DNA from: Nocardia sp. BSTN01
Lineage (GTDB): Bacteria; Actinomycetota; Actinomycetes; Mycobacteriales; Mycobacteriaceae
NCBI RefSeq assembly: GCF_015354405.1
Contig: NZ_JADKYP010000008.1
Location: 62,001 to 126,000, forward strand
DNA: 64,000 bases
Direction: 5' to 3'
Below the pieces are notes generated by a model. It ran no database searches. It saw nothing but the letters and a program-made list of their open reading frames with translations, and was not told the DNA's origin. Shown in pieces: positions 35,871 through 44,738 of this stretch. Numbering within the stretch: position 1 is the first letter of the stretch; the number at the start of each line of letters is the position of its first letter. The position numbers were made by a program, and so were the translations under genes.

Positions 35871-37414
35871 CCGGAGGAAACGAGACGGCCGAAGTGGGAG
35901 CCGCGGACTCGGTGAACCACATCGGGCAGGCCCCCGCCGAACTGCCGGAGCTGTTGCGGCGGGTCCACATGGTCGGCATCGGCGGTGCCGGCATGTCGGG
36001 TATCGCGCGGATTCTGCTCGCCCGCGGCGGCGAGGTGTCGGGCTCGGACGCCAAGGAGAGCCGTGGCGTGCTGGCGTTGCGGGCGCGCGGGGCCCAGGTC
36101 CGCATCGGCCACGACGCGAGTGCGCTGGATCTGCTGGAGGGCGGCCCGAGCGCGGTCGTCACCACCTACGCCGCCATCCCGAAGACGAATCCCGAACTGG
36201 TCGAGGCGAATCGGCGCGGTGTGCCGGTGCTGATGCGTCCCACGGTCCTCGCCGAACTGATGCGCGGCCACCACACCCTGCTGGTGTCGGGCACCCACGG
36301 CAAGACCTCCACCACCTCGATGCTGGTCGTGGCGTTGCAGCACTGCGGCTTCGATCCGTCGTTCGCCGTCGGCGGTGAACTGAACGAGGCGGGCACCAAC
36401 GCCCATCACGGCACCGGCGGCTATTTCGTGGCCGAGGCCGACGAGTCGGACGGCTCACTGCTGCAATACGATCCGGACGTCGCGGTGGTCACCAACATCG
36501 AATCCGATCATCTGGATTTCTTCGGCTCCGACGAGGCCTACGTCCAGGTGTTCGACGATTTCGTGGCGCGACTGGTCGCGGGCGGACTGCTCGTGGTCTG
36601 CCTGGACGATCCCGGCTCGCTGGCGCTGGCCCGGCGGGTCGCCGACCGGGTCGCGGCCGGGGAACTCGATATCCGGGTGGCCGGCTACGGCTCGACGGAG
36701 ACGGCCGACGTGCCGGTGCCGATGCAGGCCCGGCTGGTGAGCTGGGAACCGCGTGACGTCGGCGGTGTGGCCACGGTGCACCTGGGCGACGAACCGGCCC
36801 CGCGCACGCTGCGCCTGTCGGTGCCCGGCCGCCATATGGCTCTCAACGCCCTCGCCGCGCTGCTCGCCGCCCGCGATGCCGGGGCCGATGTGGACGAAAT
36901 CCTGCAGGGGCTGGAGGGATTCGGTGGCGTGCACCGCCGCTTCCAGTTCGTGGGCCGCGAGAACGGGGTGCGGGTCTTCGACGATTACGCCCACCACCCG
37001 ACCGAGGTGCGAGCCGTGCTGGGCGCGGCGGCCGAACTGGTCCGCCAGGAGGCGGCCGACGGCGCCCGCTCCCGGCAGGGCCGGGTGATCGTGGTGTTCC
37101 AGCCGCACTTGTACAGCCGCACGGCGACCTTCGCCGAGGAATTCGGCGCGGCGCTGTCGCTGGCCGACGAGATCGTGGTCCTCGACGTCTACGGCGCGCG
37201 GGAGAAGCCGCTGCCCGGGGTCAACGGTGCGCTGGTGGCGCAGGCGGTCACCAAACCCGTGCACTACCAACCGGATATGTCGCGGGTGGGCCGGCAGGCC
37301 GCGAGCCTGGCCCGCGCGGGCGATGTGGTGATCACCATGGGCGCCGGTGACGTGACGATGCTCGGCGGGCAGATTCTGGACGGACTGCGGGTGCGCCCGT
37401 CGACGGGTCGGTGA
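35867..37414 (+). CDS. murC: UDP-N-acetylmuramate:L-alanine ligase
   Basis: First Mur ligase, adding L-Ala to UDP-MurNAc. A 515-residue protein: [20 protein letters not shown] dinucleotide fold, ATP loop [43 protein letters not shown] and the C-terminal [16 protein letters not shown] and [14 protein letters not shown] 35867 overlaps the murG stop by 4 bases; the frame is open further upstream but that part is murG sequence read out of phase. A 46-base gap precedes ftsQ. Confidence 0.95.
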   Translation: MTGGNETAEVGAADSVNHIGQAPAELPELLRRVHMVGIGGAGMSGIARILLARGGEVSGSDAKESRGVLALRARGAQVRIGHDASALDLLEGGPSAVVTTYAAIPKTNPELVEANRRGVPVLMRPTVLAELMRGHHTLLVSGTHGKTSTTSMLVVALQHCGFDPSFAVGGELNEAGTNAHHGTGGYFVAEADESDGSLLQYDPDVAVVTNIESDHLDFFGSDEAYVQVFDDFVARLVAGGLLVVCLDDPGSLALARRVADRVAAGELDIRVAGYGSTETADVPVPMQARLVSWEPRDVGGVATVHLGDEPAPRTLRLSVPGRHMALNALAALLAARDAGADVDEILQGLEGFGGVHRRFQFVGRENGVRVFDDYAHHPTEVRAVLGAAAELVRQEAADGARSRQGRVIVVFQPHLYSRTATFAEEFGAALSLADEIVVLDVYGAREKPLPGVNGALVAQAVTKPVHYQPDMSRVGRQAASLARAGDVVITMGAGDVTMLGGQILDGLRVRPSTGR

Positions 37415-37460
37415 GCACGGCGCCCCCGCCCGGCGCTGCCGGCCGGAGAGGGAGGTGGAG

Positions 37461-38246
37461 ATGACACGCCGCGGGACGATCGAGGACATCGATCCGGACG
37501 CCGAGGCCGAATTCGCCACGGACGGCGGCGAAGGCGACGAGCGCATGCACCGGGCCGGGGCCCGCGCGCGGCTGCCCTTCGACGGCCGGTGGCGGCGGAT
37601 CCTGTTGTGGGGCGCGCCGATCGTGGTCGTGGTGATCGTGCTGCTCGTGGTCGCCTACTTCACTCCCGCGCTGTCGGCGCGCACCGTGCAGGTCGAGGGG
37701 GTGTCGACGGTGCCCGAACAGGATGTACGCGCGGTGCTGCAGATTCCCGACGGCCGCTCCATGTTGCGCATCGACACCGACGCGATCGCGCGCCGGGTGG
37801 CGTCGCTGCCGAAGGTGCGGTCGGCGCGGGTGCAGCGGGTGTTTCCCTCCACGGTGCGGGTCACGGTGGACGAGCGCTCCGCCGTGGTGTTCTTCGACAG
37901 TCCGCAGGGACCGCATCTGCTCGACGCCGACAGTGTCGAATTCGCGATCGAACCGCCGCCGCCCGGTGTCGCGAAACTGGTCACCGACCATCCCGGCAGC
38001 GCCGACCCGGTGACCCGGGCCGCGGTCGCGGTCCTCGACGCCGCGCCGCCGGCGCTTCGCGCCCAGGTGGGAGAGGTTGTGGCGCGGACGGTTTCGGATA
38101 TCGAACTGAAGCTGCGCGACGACCGGACGGTGGTCTGGGGCGGCCCGGACGACTCCGAACGCAAAGCCGCGGTGGTCCTTCCGGTGCTGACGCGCCCGGG
38201 AACGGTATTCGACGTTTCGAGTCCCGATCTGGTAACGGTAAGATAG
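37461..38246 (+). CDS. ftsQ: cell division protein FtsQ
   Basis: Bitopic septal protein of 261 residues. An acidic cytoplasmic head, a membrane helix at about 49-70 (ILLWGAPIVVVVIVLLVVAYF), then a POTRA domain (LSARTVQVEGVSTVPEQDVRAVL, GRSMLRIDTDAIARRVASLPKVRSARVQRVFPSTV) and a beta domain to the end. FtsQ recruits FtsL/FtsB and through them FtsW/FtsI. ATG 37461 follows a strong GGAGGTGGAG; GTG 37455 lies inside that site. ftsA is absent between ftsQ and ftsZ, as in all actinobacteria. Confidence 0.93.
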   Translation: MTRRGTIEDIDPDAEAEFATDGGEGDERMHRAGARARLPFDGRWRRILLWGAPIVVVVIVLLVVAYFTPALSARTVQVEGVSTVPEQDVRAVLQIPDGRSMLRIDTDAIARRVASLPKVRSARVQRVFPSTVRVTVDERSAVVFFDSPQGPHLLDADSVEFAIEPPPPGVAKLVTDHPGSADPVTRAAVAVLDAAPPALRAQVGEVVARTVSDIELKLRDDRTVVWGGPDDSERKAAVVLPVLTRPGTVFDVSSPDLVTVR

Positions 38247-38670
38247 TGACACTCGTTGTGCCGTTGCGGTTTTCGACCGGCGGCCGGGAGTCGATGGCCG
38301 TGCGTGATGGCCGTGGCACCTGGGCCCGTCCGGGTGCTGCGGTCGCGTGCGGGGCCGGTGAATCCGCGGTCGCGCGGAGATCGAGACCCGATCTCGGTGT
38401 CTGTGGCGGCCGTTCGCGGTACCATGCCCGACGGGCTCGGACGAGACGGATCACACAAGATTCTGACCCTCGTGTCGGCGCGCCTGCGCACGGATCGCGA
38501 CGGGTGCGAATAGCGTTCCGCACCAGTCGGATACTTGACATAACGCCAACCCTATGGTTCAGGTTTAGGGTTTGTCCGAGTGAAACCCCGGGCGGACCGG
38601 GGACCTCGAATCGGCGCTCTGCCGAGAATCCGAAAACGACAGGCTTTGGATCGAAGGAAGGCGAGAGCCC
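38247..38670. other. ftsQ-ftsZ intergenic region
   Basis: This 424-base stretch has no convincing gene. Its last 140 bases hold an AT-richer patch with TTGACA and a 7-bp inverted repeat, indicating that ftsZ has promoters of its own besides readthrough from the dcw genes. I see nothing in the first 280 bases. Confidence 0.5.
38535..38572 (+). promoter_or_regulatory. candidate ftsZ promoter with inverted repeat
   Basis: TTGACA at 38535-38540 is followed by AACCCTA (38548-38554) and its exact complement TAGGGTT (38566-38572), 11 bases apart. TAGGGT at 38566-38571 could be a -10, but its 25-base distance from TTGACA is too long for a standard pair, so either another -10 is used or the repeat is an operator. 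The ATG is about 100 bases downstream. Confidence 0.45.
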
Positions 38671-39891
38671 ATGACGCCCCCGCACAACTACCTTGCAGTG
38701 ATCAAGGTCGTCGGTATCGGCGGCGGCGGCGTGAACGCCGTCAACCGAATGATCGAACAGGGACTCAAGGGAGTCGAGTTCATCGCCGTCAACACCGACG
38801 CCCAGGCACTGCTGATGAGTGATGCGGACGTCAAGCTCGACGTCGGCCGCGAACTCACCCGTGGTCTGGGTGCCGGCGCGGACCCCGAGGTGGGCCGCAA
38901 GGCCGCCGAGGACCACAAGGACGAGATCGAAGAGGTGCTCAAGGGCGCCGACATGGTCTTCGTGACGGCCGGCGAGGGCGGCGGCACCGGTACCGGTGGC
39001 GCGCCCGTGGTGGCCTCGATCGCCCGCAAACTGGGCGCCCTGACCATCGGTGTGGTGACGCGGCCGTTCTCCTTCGAGGGCAAGCGCCGCAGCAACCAGG
39101 CCGAAGCCGGTATCCAGGCGCTGCGCGAATCCTGCGACACCCTCATCGTCATCCCGAACGACCGGCTGTTGCAGCTCGGCGACGCGGCGGTGAGTCTGAT
39201 GGACGCCTTCCGCTCCGCCGACGAGGTGCTGCTCAACGGTGTTCAGGGCATCACCGACCTGATCACCACCCCGGGTCTGATCAACGTCGACTTCGCCGAT
39301 GTCAAGAGCGTCATGTCCGGCGCGGGTTCGGCGTTGATGGGCATCGGCTCCTCGCGCGGCGAGGGACGATCCGTGAAAGCCGCGGAGGCGGCGATCAATT
39401 CGCCGCTGCTGGAGGCGTCGATGGACGGTGCGCACGGTGTGCTGCTGTCGATCGCCGGTGGATCGGATCTCGGTCTGTTCGAGATCAACGAGGCCGCCTC
39501 GCTGGTGCAGGAGGCCGCGCACATCGAGGCCAACATCATCTTCGGCACGGTGATCGACGATTCGCTCGGCGACGAGGTCCGGGTCACGGTGATCGCGGCC
39601 GGCTTCGACGGTGGCACCCCGGCCCGGCGCATCGAACCGGCGGGCAGAACGAATATCGGCGCGGGCCGGGCCGGTGACATCGGCCAGTCCACGACCCGCC
39701 GCGATTTCGGCAGCACCCGGCAGTCCGAGCCCGAGCGCCCGGCCGATCCGACGCCGGCCCGCGGTCCGGCCCCGTCCTACGAACCGCGCCCGGCCACCGA
39801 GCCGACCATCGCGCACAACAGCCGTTCGCATATTCAGATGCCGGACGAGGACACCGACGACGTCGACGTCCCCGATTTCATGCGCCGCTAG
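38671..39891 (+). CDS. ftsZ: cell division GTPase FtsZ
   Basis: Tubulin-like GTPase of 406 residues forming the Z ring. GTP-binding [13 protein letters not shown] near residue 15-27, tubulin signature GGGTGTG at 103-109, [18 protein letters not shown] and T7 loop [22 protein letters not shown]. After about residue 315 there is a variable Arg/Pro-rich linker, ending in the acidic C-terminal peptide [11 protein letters not shown] that binds SepF and other partners. ATG 38671 has GGAAGGCGAG upstream. A terminator hairpin follows directly. Confidence 0.97.
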   Translation: MTPPHNYLAVIKVVGIGGGGVNAVNRMIEQGLKGVEFIAVNTDAQALLMSDADVKLDVGRELTRGLGAGADPEVGRKAAEDHKDEIEEVLKGADMVFVTAGEGGGTGTGGAPVVASIARKLGALTIGVVTRPFSFEGKRRSNQAEAGIQALRESCDTLIVIPNDRLLQLGDAAVSLMDAFRSADEVLLNGVQGITDLITTPGLINVDFADVKSVMSGAGSALMGIGSSRGEGRSVKAAEAAINSPLLEASMDGAHGVLLSIAGGSDLGLFEINEAASLVQEAAHIEANIIFGTVIDDSLGDEVRVTVIAAGFDGGTPARRIEPAGRTNIGAGRAGDIGQSTTRRDFGSTRQSEPERPADPTPARGPAPSYEPRPATEPTIAHNSRSHIQMPDEDTDDVDVPDFMRR

Positions 39892-40279
39892 AGACGCCGA
39901 TCTCGCTGCCCCCTCCGAAACGTCTCGGAGGGGGCAGCGGCGTTCGTGGGCCGTGGGGCCGATCGAATTGCCCTGTGCCACTGGATCTCCGGCCTACCGG
40001 CGCGGGGCCGCGGTGTGGTGCAGGTCTCCGCGGTGTCGCTGCCGTTGTCCGGGCAACAAGGTGTGAAACCGAACACCGCGATCGGAGGTGTCGCACCCGG
40101 CGGCGGTGAACGCGGCGATCTCGTGTGGCGGCGAGGTCGTGTGCATGAACTCGCACGCCGTGGGTACTTCGCCGGGCATGCTCGCGCTGTGCCCCGCTTC
40201 GCCGCCTCGCCACATCCGTTCCGGGTCACTCGGCGGCACGCTCGACTCCGGATCCGCGCGGCCTATTAATCTCGGAGAT
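39892..40279. other. ftsZ-pgeF intergenic region
   Basis: Of 388 bases; it starts with the ftsZ terminator and ends with an AT-rich patch (TATTAATCT, 40264-40272) that is probably the pgeF promoter. The frame of pgeF is open upstream to 40088, but there is no ribosome site there and the extra residues do not resemble the family, so I treat it as noncoding. Confidence 0.5.
39904..39939 (+). terminator. terminator hairpin after ftsZ
   Basis: CGCTGCCCCCTCCGA (39904-39918) pairs perfectly with 39925-39939 across a 6-base loop. A 15-bp GC-rich stem 12 bases after the ftsZ stop is strong evidence for an end of transcript, although a T-run is short. Confidence 0.75.
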
Positions 40280-41005
40280 ATGACACAGGCTTCGGTTCGG
40301 ACGCGACGGGTGACGACCACGCGGGCCGGTGGGTTCTCGGCGGCGCCCTACGACTCGTTCAACCTGGGCGACCACGTCGGCGACGATCCGGAAGCGGTGC
40401 GGCGCAACAGGATACGTCTCGCCGAGGGCATCGGCCTGCCGCCCGGCCGCCTGGTCTGGATGGAACAGGTGCACAGCCGCAACGTCGAGATCGTCGACGG
40501 CCCGCGCGCCGAACCGGTACCGGTGACCGACGCGCTCGTCACCACCGTGCCGAATCTCGCTCTGGTCGTGCTCACCGCCGATTGCGTCCCCCTGCTGATG
40601 TCCGACGACGAGGCCGGGGTGATCGCGGCCGTACACGCCGGCCGCGTCGGCGCCCGCATCGGAATCGTCCCGAAGGTTCTCGAGGCGATGATCTCGGTCG
40701 GCGCCCAACCGCACCGCATCGGCGCCTTCCTCGGTCCGGCCGCCGGTGGCGAGGACTACGAAGTGCCCGCCGCCATGCGCGACGATGTCGAGGCCCATCT
40801 GCCCGGCAGCGCCACCACGACCCGGCGCGGTACGCCCGGGCTGGATCTGCGAGCCGGAATCCGTCGTCAGCTGGAAGCGGCCGGGGTCGGCGCGGTCGCG
40901 GTCGATCCGCGCTCCACCATCTCCGACGCCACCCTGTTCAGCCACCGCCGCGGCGCGCCCACCGGCCGCATCGCCGGGGTGATCTGGATGGAGGAGAACC
41001 GGTGA
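40280..41005 (+). CDS. pgeF: peptidoglycan editing factor / multicopper-type purine nucleoside phosphorylase (YfiH family)
   Basis: A 241-residue laccase-domain protein (DUF152). Metal-binding residues are visible as VHSRN (His65), TADCVPLL (Cys102) and VHAGR (His119). Family members have been shown to act as peptidoglycan editing factors or purine nucleoside enzymes; which applies here is not decidable. The usual HAGWRG is HAGRVG, a small deviation. ATG 40280 is about one base from the transcript start predicted from TAATCT at 40267-40272, so it may be nearly leaderless. Stop overlaps yggS by 4 bases. Conserved position after ftsZ. Confidence 0.87.
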   Translation: MTQASVRTRRVTTTRAGGFSAAPYDSFNLGDHVGDDPEAVRRNRIRLAEGIGLPPGRLVWMEQVHSRNVEIVDGPRAEPVPVTDALVTTVPNLALVVLTADCVPLLMSDDEAGVIAAVHAGRVGARIGIVPKVLEAMISVGAQPHRIGAFLGPAAGGEDYEVPAAMRDDVEAHLPGSATTTRRGTPGLDLRAGIRRQLEAAGVGAVAVDPRSTISDATLFSHRRGAPTGRIAGVIWMEENR

Positions 41006-41772
41006 ACCACGCCGAATCCGGGCTCGGCACAACCACATCCGGGCCGGGCGCGCCGCAGTCCCGTGCGGCCGCGCTCGCCGCCGCGCTCACCCGCCTGGAA
41101 CACCGCATCGACGCCGCATGCCGTGCCGCCGGGCGCGATCGTGACACCGTCCGGTTGCTGCCGGTGACCAAATACTTCCCGGCCTCCGACGTGGAGATCC
41201 TGTATCGGCTCGGGCGCCGGGAATTCGGTGAATCGCGGGAACAGGAGGCCTCCGCCAAGGTGGCCTCATTAGGACATCTGGCGCAGATGCGCTGGCACAT
41301 GATCGGCCGATTGCAGCGCAACAAGGCGAAATCGGTTGTGCGCTGGGCCGATACGGTGCACTCGGTGGATTCGGAGCGTCTGGTGAGGGCCCTTGACACC
41401 GCCACGGCGGCCGCACGCGCGGAGGGAGCGCGCGCGGATCCGCTGCGTGTGCTATTGCAGGTGAGCCTGGATCGCGATCCGGCGCGCGGCGGCGTCGTTC
41501 CCGATGATCTCCCGACGCTGGCCGATCAGGTTGCGAAATCCGAGAACCTGCAGCTCGCGGGCCTGATGGCGATTCCGCCGCTGGGCGCGGAGCCGGACTC
41601 GGCGTTCGCCGAACTGGCCGGTCTGCATCGCACGCTGCTGGCCGCGCATCCGGGCGCGACCGAATTGTCGGCGGGCATGTCGGGCGACCTGGAGGTCGCC
41701 ATTCGACACGGGTCTACCTGCGTGCGTGTCGGTACTGCTCTCATGGGCGCACGACCGATAACCTCGCAGTAG
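41002..41772 (+). CDS. yggS: pyridoxal 5'-phosphate homeostasis protein
   Basis: A 256-residue single-domain PLP-binding TIM barrel of the YggS/PLPBP family, which buffers free PLP and has no known catalytic activity. Key segments: LLPVTKYFPASDVEILYRLG (PLP lysine in VTKY), REFGESREQEASAK, WHMIGRLQRNK and ELSAGMSGDLEVAIRHGSTCVRVGTALMG (phosphate site). N-terminal 20 residues are a Gly/Thr-rich extension. GTG overlaps the pgeF stop (GTGA). Confidence 0.9.
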   Translation: MNHAESGLGTTTSGPGAPQSRAAALAAALTRLEHRIDAACRAAGRDRDTVRLLPVTKYFPASDVEILYRLGRREFGESREQEASAKVASLGHLAQMRWHMIGRLQRNKAKSVVRWADTVHSVDSERLVRALDTATAAARAEGARADPLRVLLQVSLDRDPARGGVVPDDLPTLADQVAKSENLQLAGLMAIPPLGAEPDSAFAELAGLHRTLLAAHPGATELSAGMSGDLEVAIRHGSTCVRVGTALMGARPITSQ

Positions 41773-41879
41773 CAAAGAAACCTCATCAGTCACATTCGAA
41801 ACATATGCTTGGGGCTGACGAGGACTGAGCAGGACTTCAACACCCCAGGTCAGTCGGGGCCGTAGGAAGGTCGACCAGG

Positions 41880-41963
41880 ATGAGCGAGCGTAGCGAGCGA
41901 GACATCAGCGCAGCCACGAGCATGCTCGTGCTGGAGCCCAGCGTTAGTGAGGTGGGAGCATGA
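41880..41963 (+). CDS. short ORF coupled to sepF, built on a GAGCGAGC repeat
   Basis: A 27-codon frame starting at ATG 41880 with AGGAAGG about 10 bases upstream, encoding [15 protein letters not shown] followed by 12 more residues. Its TGA overlaps the sepF ATG (ATGA), the same coupling seen across this cluster. The 5' end contains GAGCGAGCGTAGCGAGCGAG, a near-palindromic repeat that I recall being common in Nocardia/Rhodococcus intergenic DNA. It may be a leader peptide, or only a repeat that happens to be open. Confidence 0.35.
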   Translation: MSERSERDISAATSMLVLEPSVSEVGA

Positions 41964-42763
41964 GTACGCTGCACAGGTTCAAGGCCTACTTCGGCATGGT
42001 CCCGCTCGAGGAATACGAGGACGACTACGTCGACGACCGTGGCCCCCGGGGTATCGACGACCGTGGCCCGCTCGGTGCGGACGACCGCGGCGTGCGCCGC
42101 TCGCGTTTCGACGACGATCCGTACGACGCCGGGCGCTCGCGTTTCGGCGACGACCGCTTCGCCGACGAACCGGGCTACCCGGAGCCGGCGTACAAGGCGC
42201 CCTATCAGCCCGGCTACACGGTGCCGCGCCGCTCGGAGTTCGCCGACGAGTCCTACTCCGACGACCGCTACGAGCCCCTGCGTCGCCCGACCCGGATCGA
42301 ATCCGCACCCTCGGGCCGCTCGCGCGGACTCGGCGGTGGCACTCCGATGGTGCGAGGCACCACGCACGGTGCGCTGGCGGTCGATCCCGAGGCCGAACGC
42401 CGGATGGAAGAGCGGCGGATGGAGGAGCGCGCCCGGTTCGAGCCGGCTCCGCGCCGCGCCCCCGTCTTCGAGGACGGAGGTCCGTTGTCCAAGATCACGA
42501 CACTGCGTCCGCGCACCTATGCCGAGGCCGCGATCATCGGCGAGCGTTTCCGTGACGGTACGCCCGTGATCATGGACCTGGTCGAGATGAGCAACGCCGA
42601 CGCGCGCCGCCTGGTGGATTTCGCCGCCGGACTGGCGTTCGCGCTGCGCGGTTCGTTCGACAAGGTGGCCACCAAGGTGTTCCTGCTCTCACCGTCGGAT
42701 GTCGATGTATCGGCCGAGGAGCGCCGGCGCATCGCCGAAAACGGCTTCTACAACCAGAAATAA
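41960..42763 (+). CDS. sepF: cell division protein SepF
   Basis: A 267-residue FtsZ membrane anchor. The N-terminal [23 protein letters not shown] is the amphipathic membrane-binding helix. A long acidic, Arg/Asp-rich low-complexity linker (about 20-165) with repeated DDRG motifs follows. The conserved SepF core occupies about 175-267 ([51 protein letters not shown]). Actinobacteria lack FtsA, so SepF is the main tether binding the FtsZ C-terminal peptide. ATG follows a GTGGGAG site. Confidence 0.94.
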   Translation: MSTLHRFKAYFGMVPLEEYEDDYVDDRGPRGIDDRGPLGADDRGVRRSRFDDDPYDAGRSRFGDDRFADEPGYPEPAYKAPYQPGYTVPRRSEFADESYSDDRYEPLRRPTRIESAPSGRSRGLGGGTPMVRGTTHGALAVDPEAERRMEERRMEERARFEPAPRRAPVFEDGGPLSKITTLRPRTYAEAAIIGERFRDGTPVIMDLVEMSNADARRLVDFAAGLAFALRGSFDKVATKVFLLSPSDVDVSAEERRRIAENGFYNQK

Positions 42764-42885
42764 CCCCGAACCGGGTGCCGCGCGCGGCGGCGGCCCCGGT
42801 CGGGTGAGCCGCGACGGGGGGAAATGACGCCGAATGAACGGCGCGGGGAGTTTGCAGGACACCGAATCTGAGGCAAAGTGGACAG

Positions 42886-43188
42886 GTGGCCTTGTTTCAG
42901 GTGCTGTATGTACTCCTGTTCCTCTTCTGGCTGTTGCTGATCAGCCGAGTGATCGTCGAGTTCATCCGCAGCTTTGCGCGCGACTGGCATCCGCGGGGGT
43001 TCGTCGCCGTCGTTCTGGAGGCGATCTTCACGATCACCGATCCGCCGGTGAAACTGTTGAGGCGCCTGATACCTCCCGTGAACTTGGGAGGAATTCGCCT
43101 GGATCTGTCGATTATGGTCCTGCTTTTCATCGTGTTCATTCTGATGTCCATCGTCAGCAGGCTCGGGCAGCCGATAGCTCCGGTGTGA
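42886..43188 (+). CDS. yggT: YggT-family membrane protein
   Basis: A 100-residue protein with two hydrophobic segments, about 3-24 and 76-97, separated by a loop with the family motif AIFTITDPPVKLLRRLIPPVNLGGIRLDLS. Found between sepF and divIVA in most actinobacteria and Gram-positives; role in envelope or osmotic balance is suspected but not proven. GTG 42886 is used; the ribosome site is weak. Confidence 0.88.
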   Translation: MALFQVLYVLLFLFWLLLISRVIVEFIRSFARDWHPRGFVAVVLEAIFTITDPPVKLLRRLIPPVNLGGIRLDLSIMVLLFIVFILMSIVSRLGQPIAPV

Positions 43189-43263
43189 CAGAATGGGCCG
43201 AGAAGAAGAGCTTGCTAGAAGATCTACGCTAGATCTCCGTACGAAGCGCGAAGGGATCCTTCC

Positions 43264-44094
43264 ATGCCGCTGACTCCAGCCGATGTGCACAACGTCGCGT
43301 TCAGCAAACCGCCGATCGGGAAGCGCGGCTACAACGAGGATGAAGTCGACGCCTTCCTCGACTTGGTCGAACAGGAGCTCTCGCGTCTCATCGAGGAGAA
43401 TGCGGACCTGCGCCAGCGGGTTGCTGAGCTGGATGCCGAATTGGCGGATGCCAAGAAGTCGCGTCCCGCGCCGCAGGCGGTGAAACCCGCTCCGCCGCAA
43501 CCGGAACCGCCGAAGCCCGCGCCCGTGGCGCCGCCGGTGCCGGTGCCGGCCCCCGCGCCGGTGGCCCCCAAGGACAACTCCGCCGCGGATGCGAACCTGC
43601 AGGCCGCGAAGGTGCTGAGCCTGGCGCAGGAGATGGCCGACCGGCTCACCACCGACGCCAAGGCCGAGGCCGAACAGCTGCTCTCGAACGCCCGGGCGAA
43701 TTCCGAGCGAATGGTCAGCGAAGCGCAGACCCGTTCGGACGCGATGGTCGGCGAGGCGCGGCAGAAGGCCGACTCGCTGCTCTCGGACGCGCAGACCCGC
43801 TCCGACAGCCAGCTTCGCCAGGCCAAGGAGAAGGCCGACGCCCTGCAGGCCGACGCCGAGCGCAAGCACACCGAGATCATGGCCACCATCACCCAGCAGC
43901 GCAGCGTGCTGGAGAGCCGCATCGAGCAGCTGAAGACGTTCGAGCGCGAGTACCGAGTGCGGCTGAAGTCCTACCTGGAATCGCAGCTCGAGGAGCTGGA
44001 GAACCGCGGTTCGGCCGTGCCGGTCGACGGTGGCGAGGCCTTCGAAGCGGTCTCGAACAGCCATGGTCCGTCGTTCGCCAAGGGTGGCAAATAG
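43264..44094 (+). CDS. wag31: polar growth scaffold DivIVA/Wag31
   Basis: A 276-residue coiled-coil protein that marks poles and directs tip growth. The conserved lipid-binding N-terminal domain ([40 protein letters not shown]) is followed by a Pro/Ala/Val-rich linker at about 70-105 and a long coiled coil with SDAQTRSD-like repeats to about residue 250. In mycobacteria Thr73 of Wag31 is phosphorylated by PknA/B; I do not see a clear equivalent. ATG has AAGGGA 7 bases upstream. Confidence 0.95.
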   Translation: MPLTPADVHNVAFSKPPIGKRGYNEDEVDAFLDLVEQELSRLIEENADLRQRVAELDAELADAKKSRPAPQAVKPAPPQPEPPKPAPVAPPVPVPAPAPVAPKDNSAADANLQAAKVLSLAQEMADRLTTDAKAEAEQLLSNARANSERMVSEAQTRSDAMVGEARQKADSLLSDAQTRSDSQLRQAKEKADALQADAERKHTEIMATITQQRSVLESRIEQLKTFEREYRVRLKSYLESQLEELENRGSAVPVDGGEAFEAVSNSHGPSFAKGGK

Positions 44095-44228
44095 CTCGTC
44101 CCGGGTGCCCGCCACCCCGCCGATACGACGGGGTCCGGCGTCGCATGCCGCTGTGTGGTCGTAGTTCTGCCGAGCCGCCGGGGCCCTTCGGGGCGATGCG
44201 GCCTGCCCTGCCCGCCTAGGGGGTGACC

Positions 44229-44429
44229 ATGCTCGTTCTGACGCTCGTCCTGGCCGCGATCGGCTTCGCCCTGCTGGTGACGGCGTTGACCACCGGATCG
44301 GTGATCTGGGCGTGGGGTTGCATCGTCGTCTGCGTGATCGGTGCGGTCCTGCTGCTGGTCAGCGCGCTGGCCATGCGTGAACCCGAGGAAGGCCCGCAAT
44401 CACGTCCCGGCCGTCACGCCAAACGCTGA
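44229..44429 (+). CDS. small two-helix membrane protein
   Basis: A 66-residue protein with two membrane helices (about 2-22 and 25-47) and a short charged tail ending GRHAKR. No known family. ATG 44229 is chosen because AGGGG lies 6 bases upstream; GTG 44223 would overlap that site. It sits between wag31 and the ileS leader and could be cotranscribed with wag31. Confidence 0.55.
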   Translation: MLVLTLVLAAIGFALLVTALTTGSVIWAWGCIVVCVIGAVLLLVSALAMREPEEGPQSRPGRHAKR

Positions 44430-44486
44430 GCGGGCACGGTGAACAGGGGGGCAACAGGGCACGGAAATAACGTTGCCCGCACTGGC

Positions 44487-44738
44487 TACAATCAAACCTG
44501 TAGATCGGCAGTGATCCGGCCATCACCGGGGAGCCTTCGGAAGAACAGCGCCACAGGCGCCCAGTAGAACCGAACGGGTGAGCCCGTCACAGCTCGCAAC
44601 GAGAGGTCCGCCCGCCGGAACATCCGGCCCGGACAAGCGGGGTGGTACCGCGGCAGCGGCGCACAGGCGCCGAGGTCGTCCCCGTGCCCACCGACTGCGC
44701 CGAACGCGCGCACTGGCACGAGGGAGACCACAGCCGCC
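44487..44738 (+). ncRNA. ileS T-box riboswitch leader
   Basis: TACAAT at 44487-44492 is the likely -10, putting the transcript start near 44499. The T-box sequence TGGTACCGCG is at 44643-44652; its TGGT can pair with the tRNA-Ile ACCA end. A short stem I region at about 44500-44560 holds ATC triplets (44514-44516 and 44522-44524), the latter being the likely specifier for isoleucine. No full-length stem I with distal loops fits, matching the ultrashort translational T-boxes known for actinobacterial ileS, including Nocardia farcinica. Control would act on ribosome access to AGGGAG at 44721-44726 ahead of ileS rather than by termination. Confidence 0.88.
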
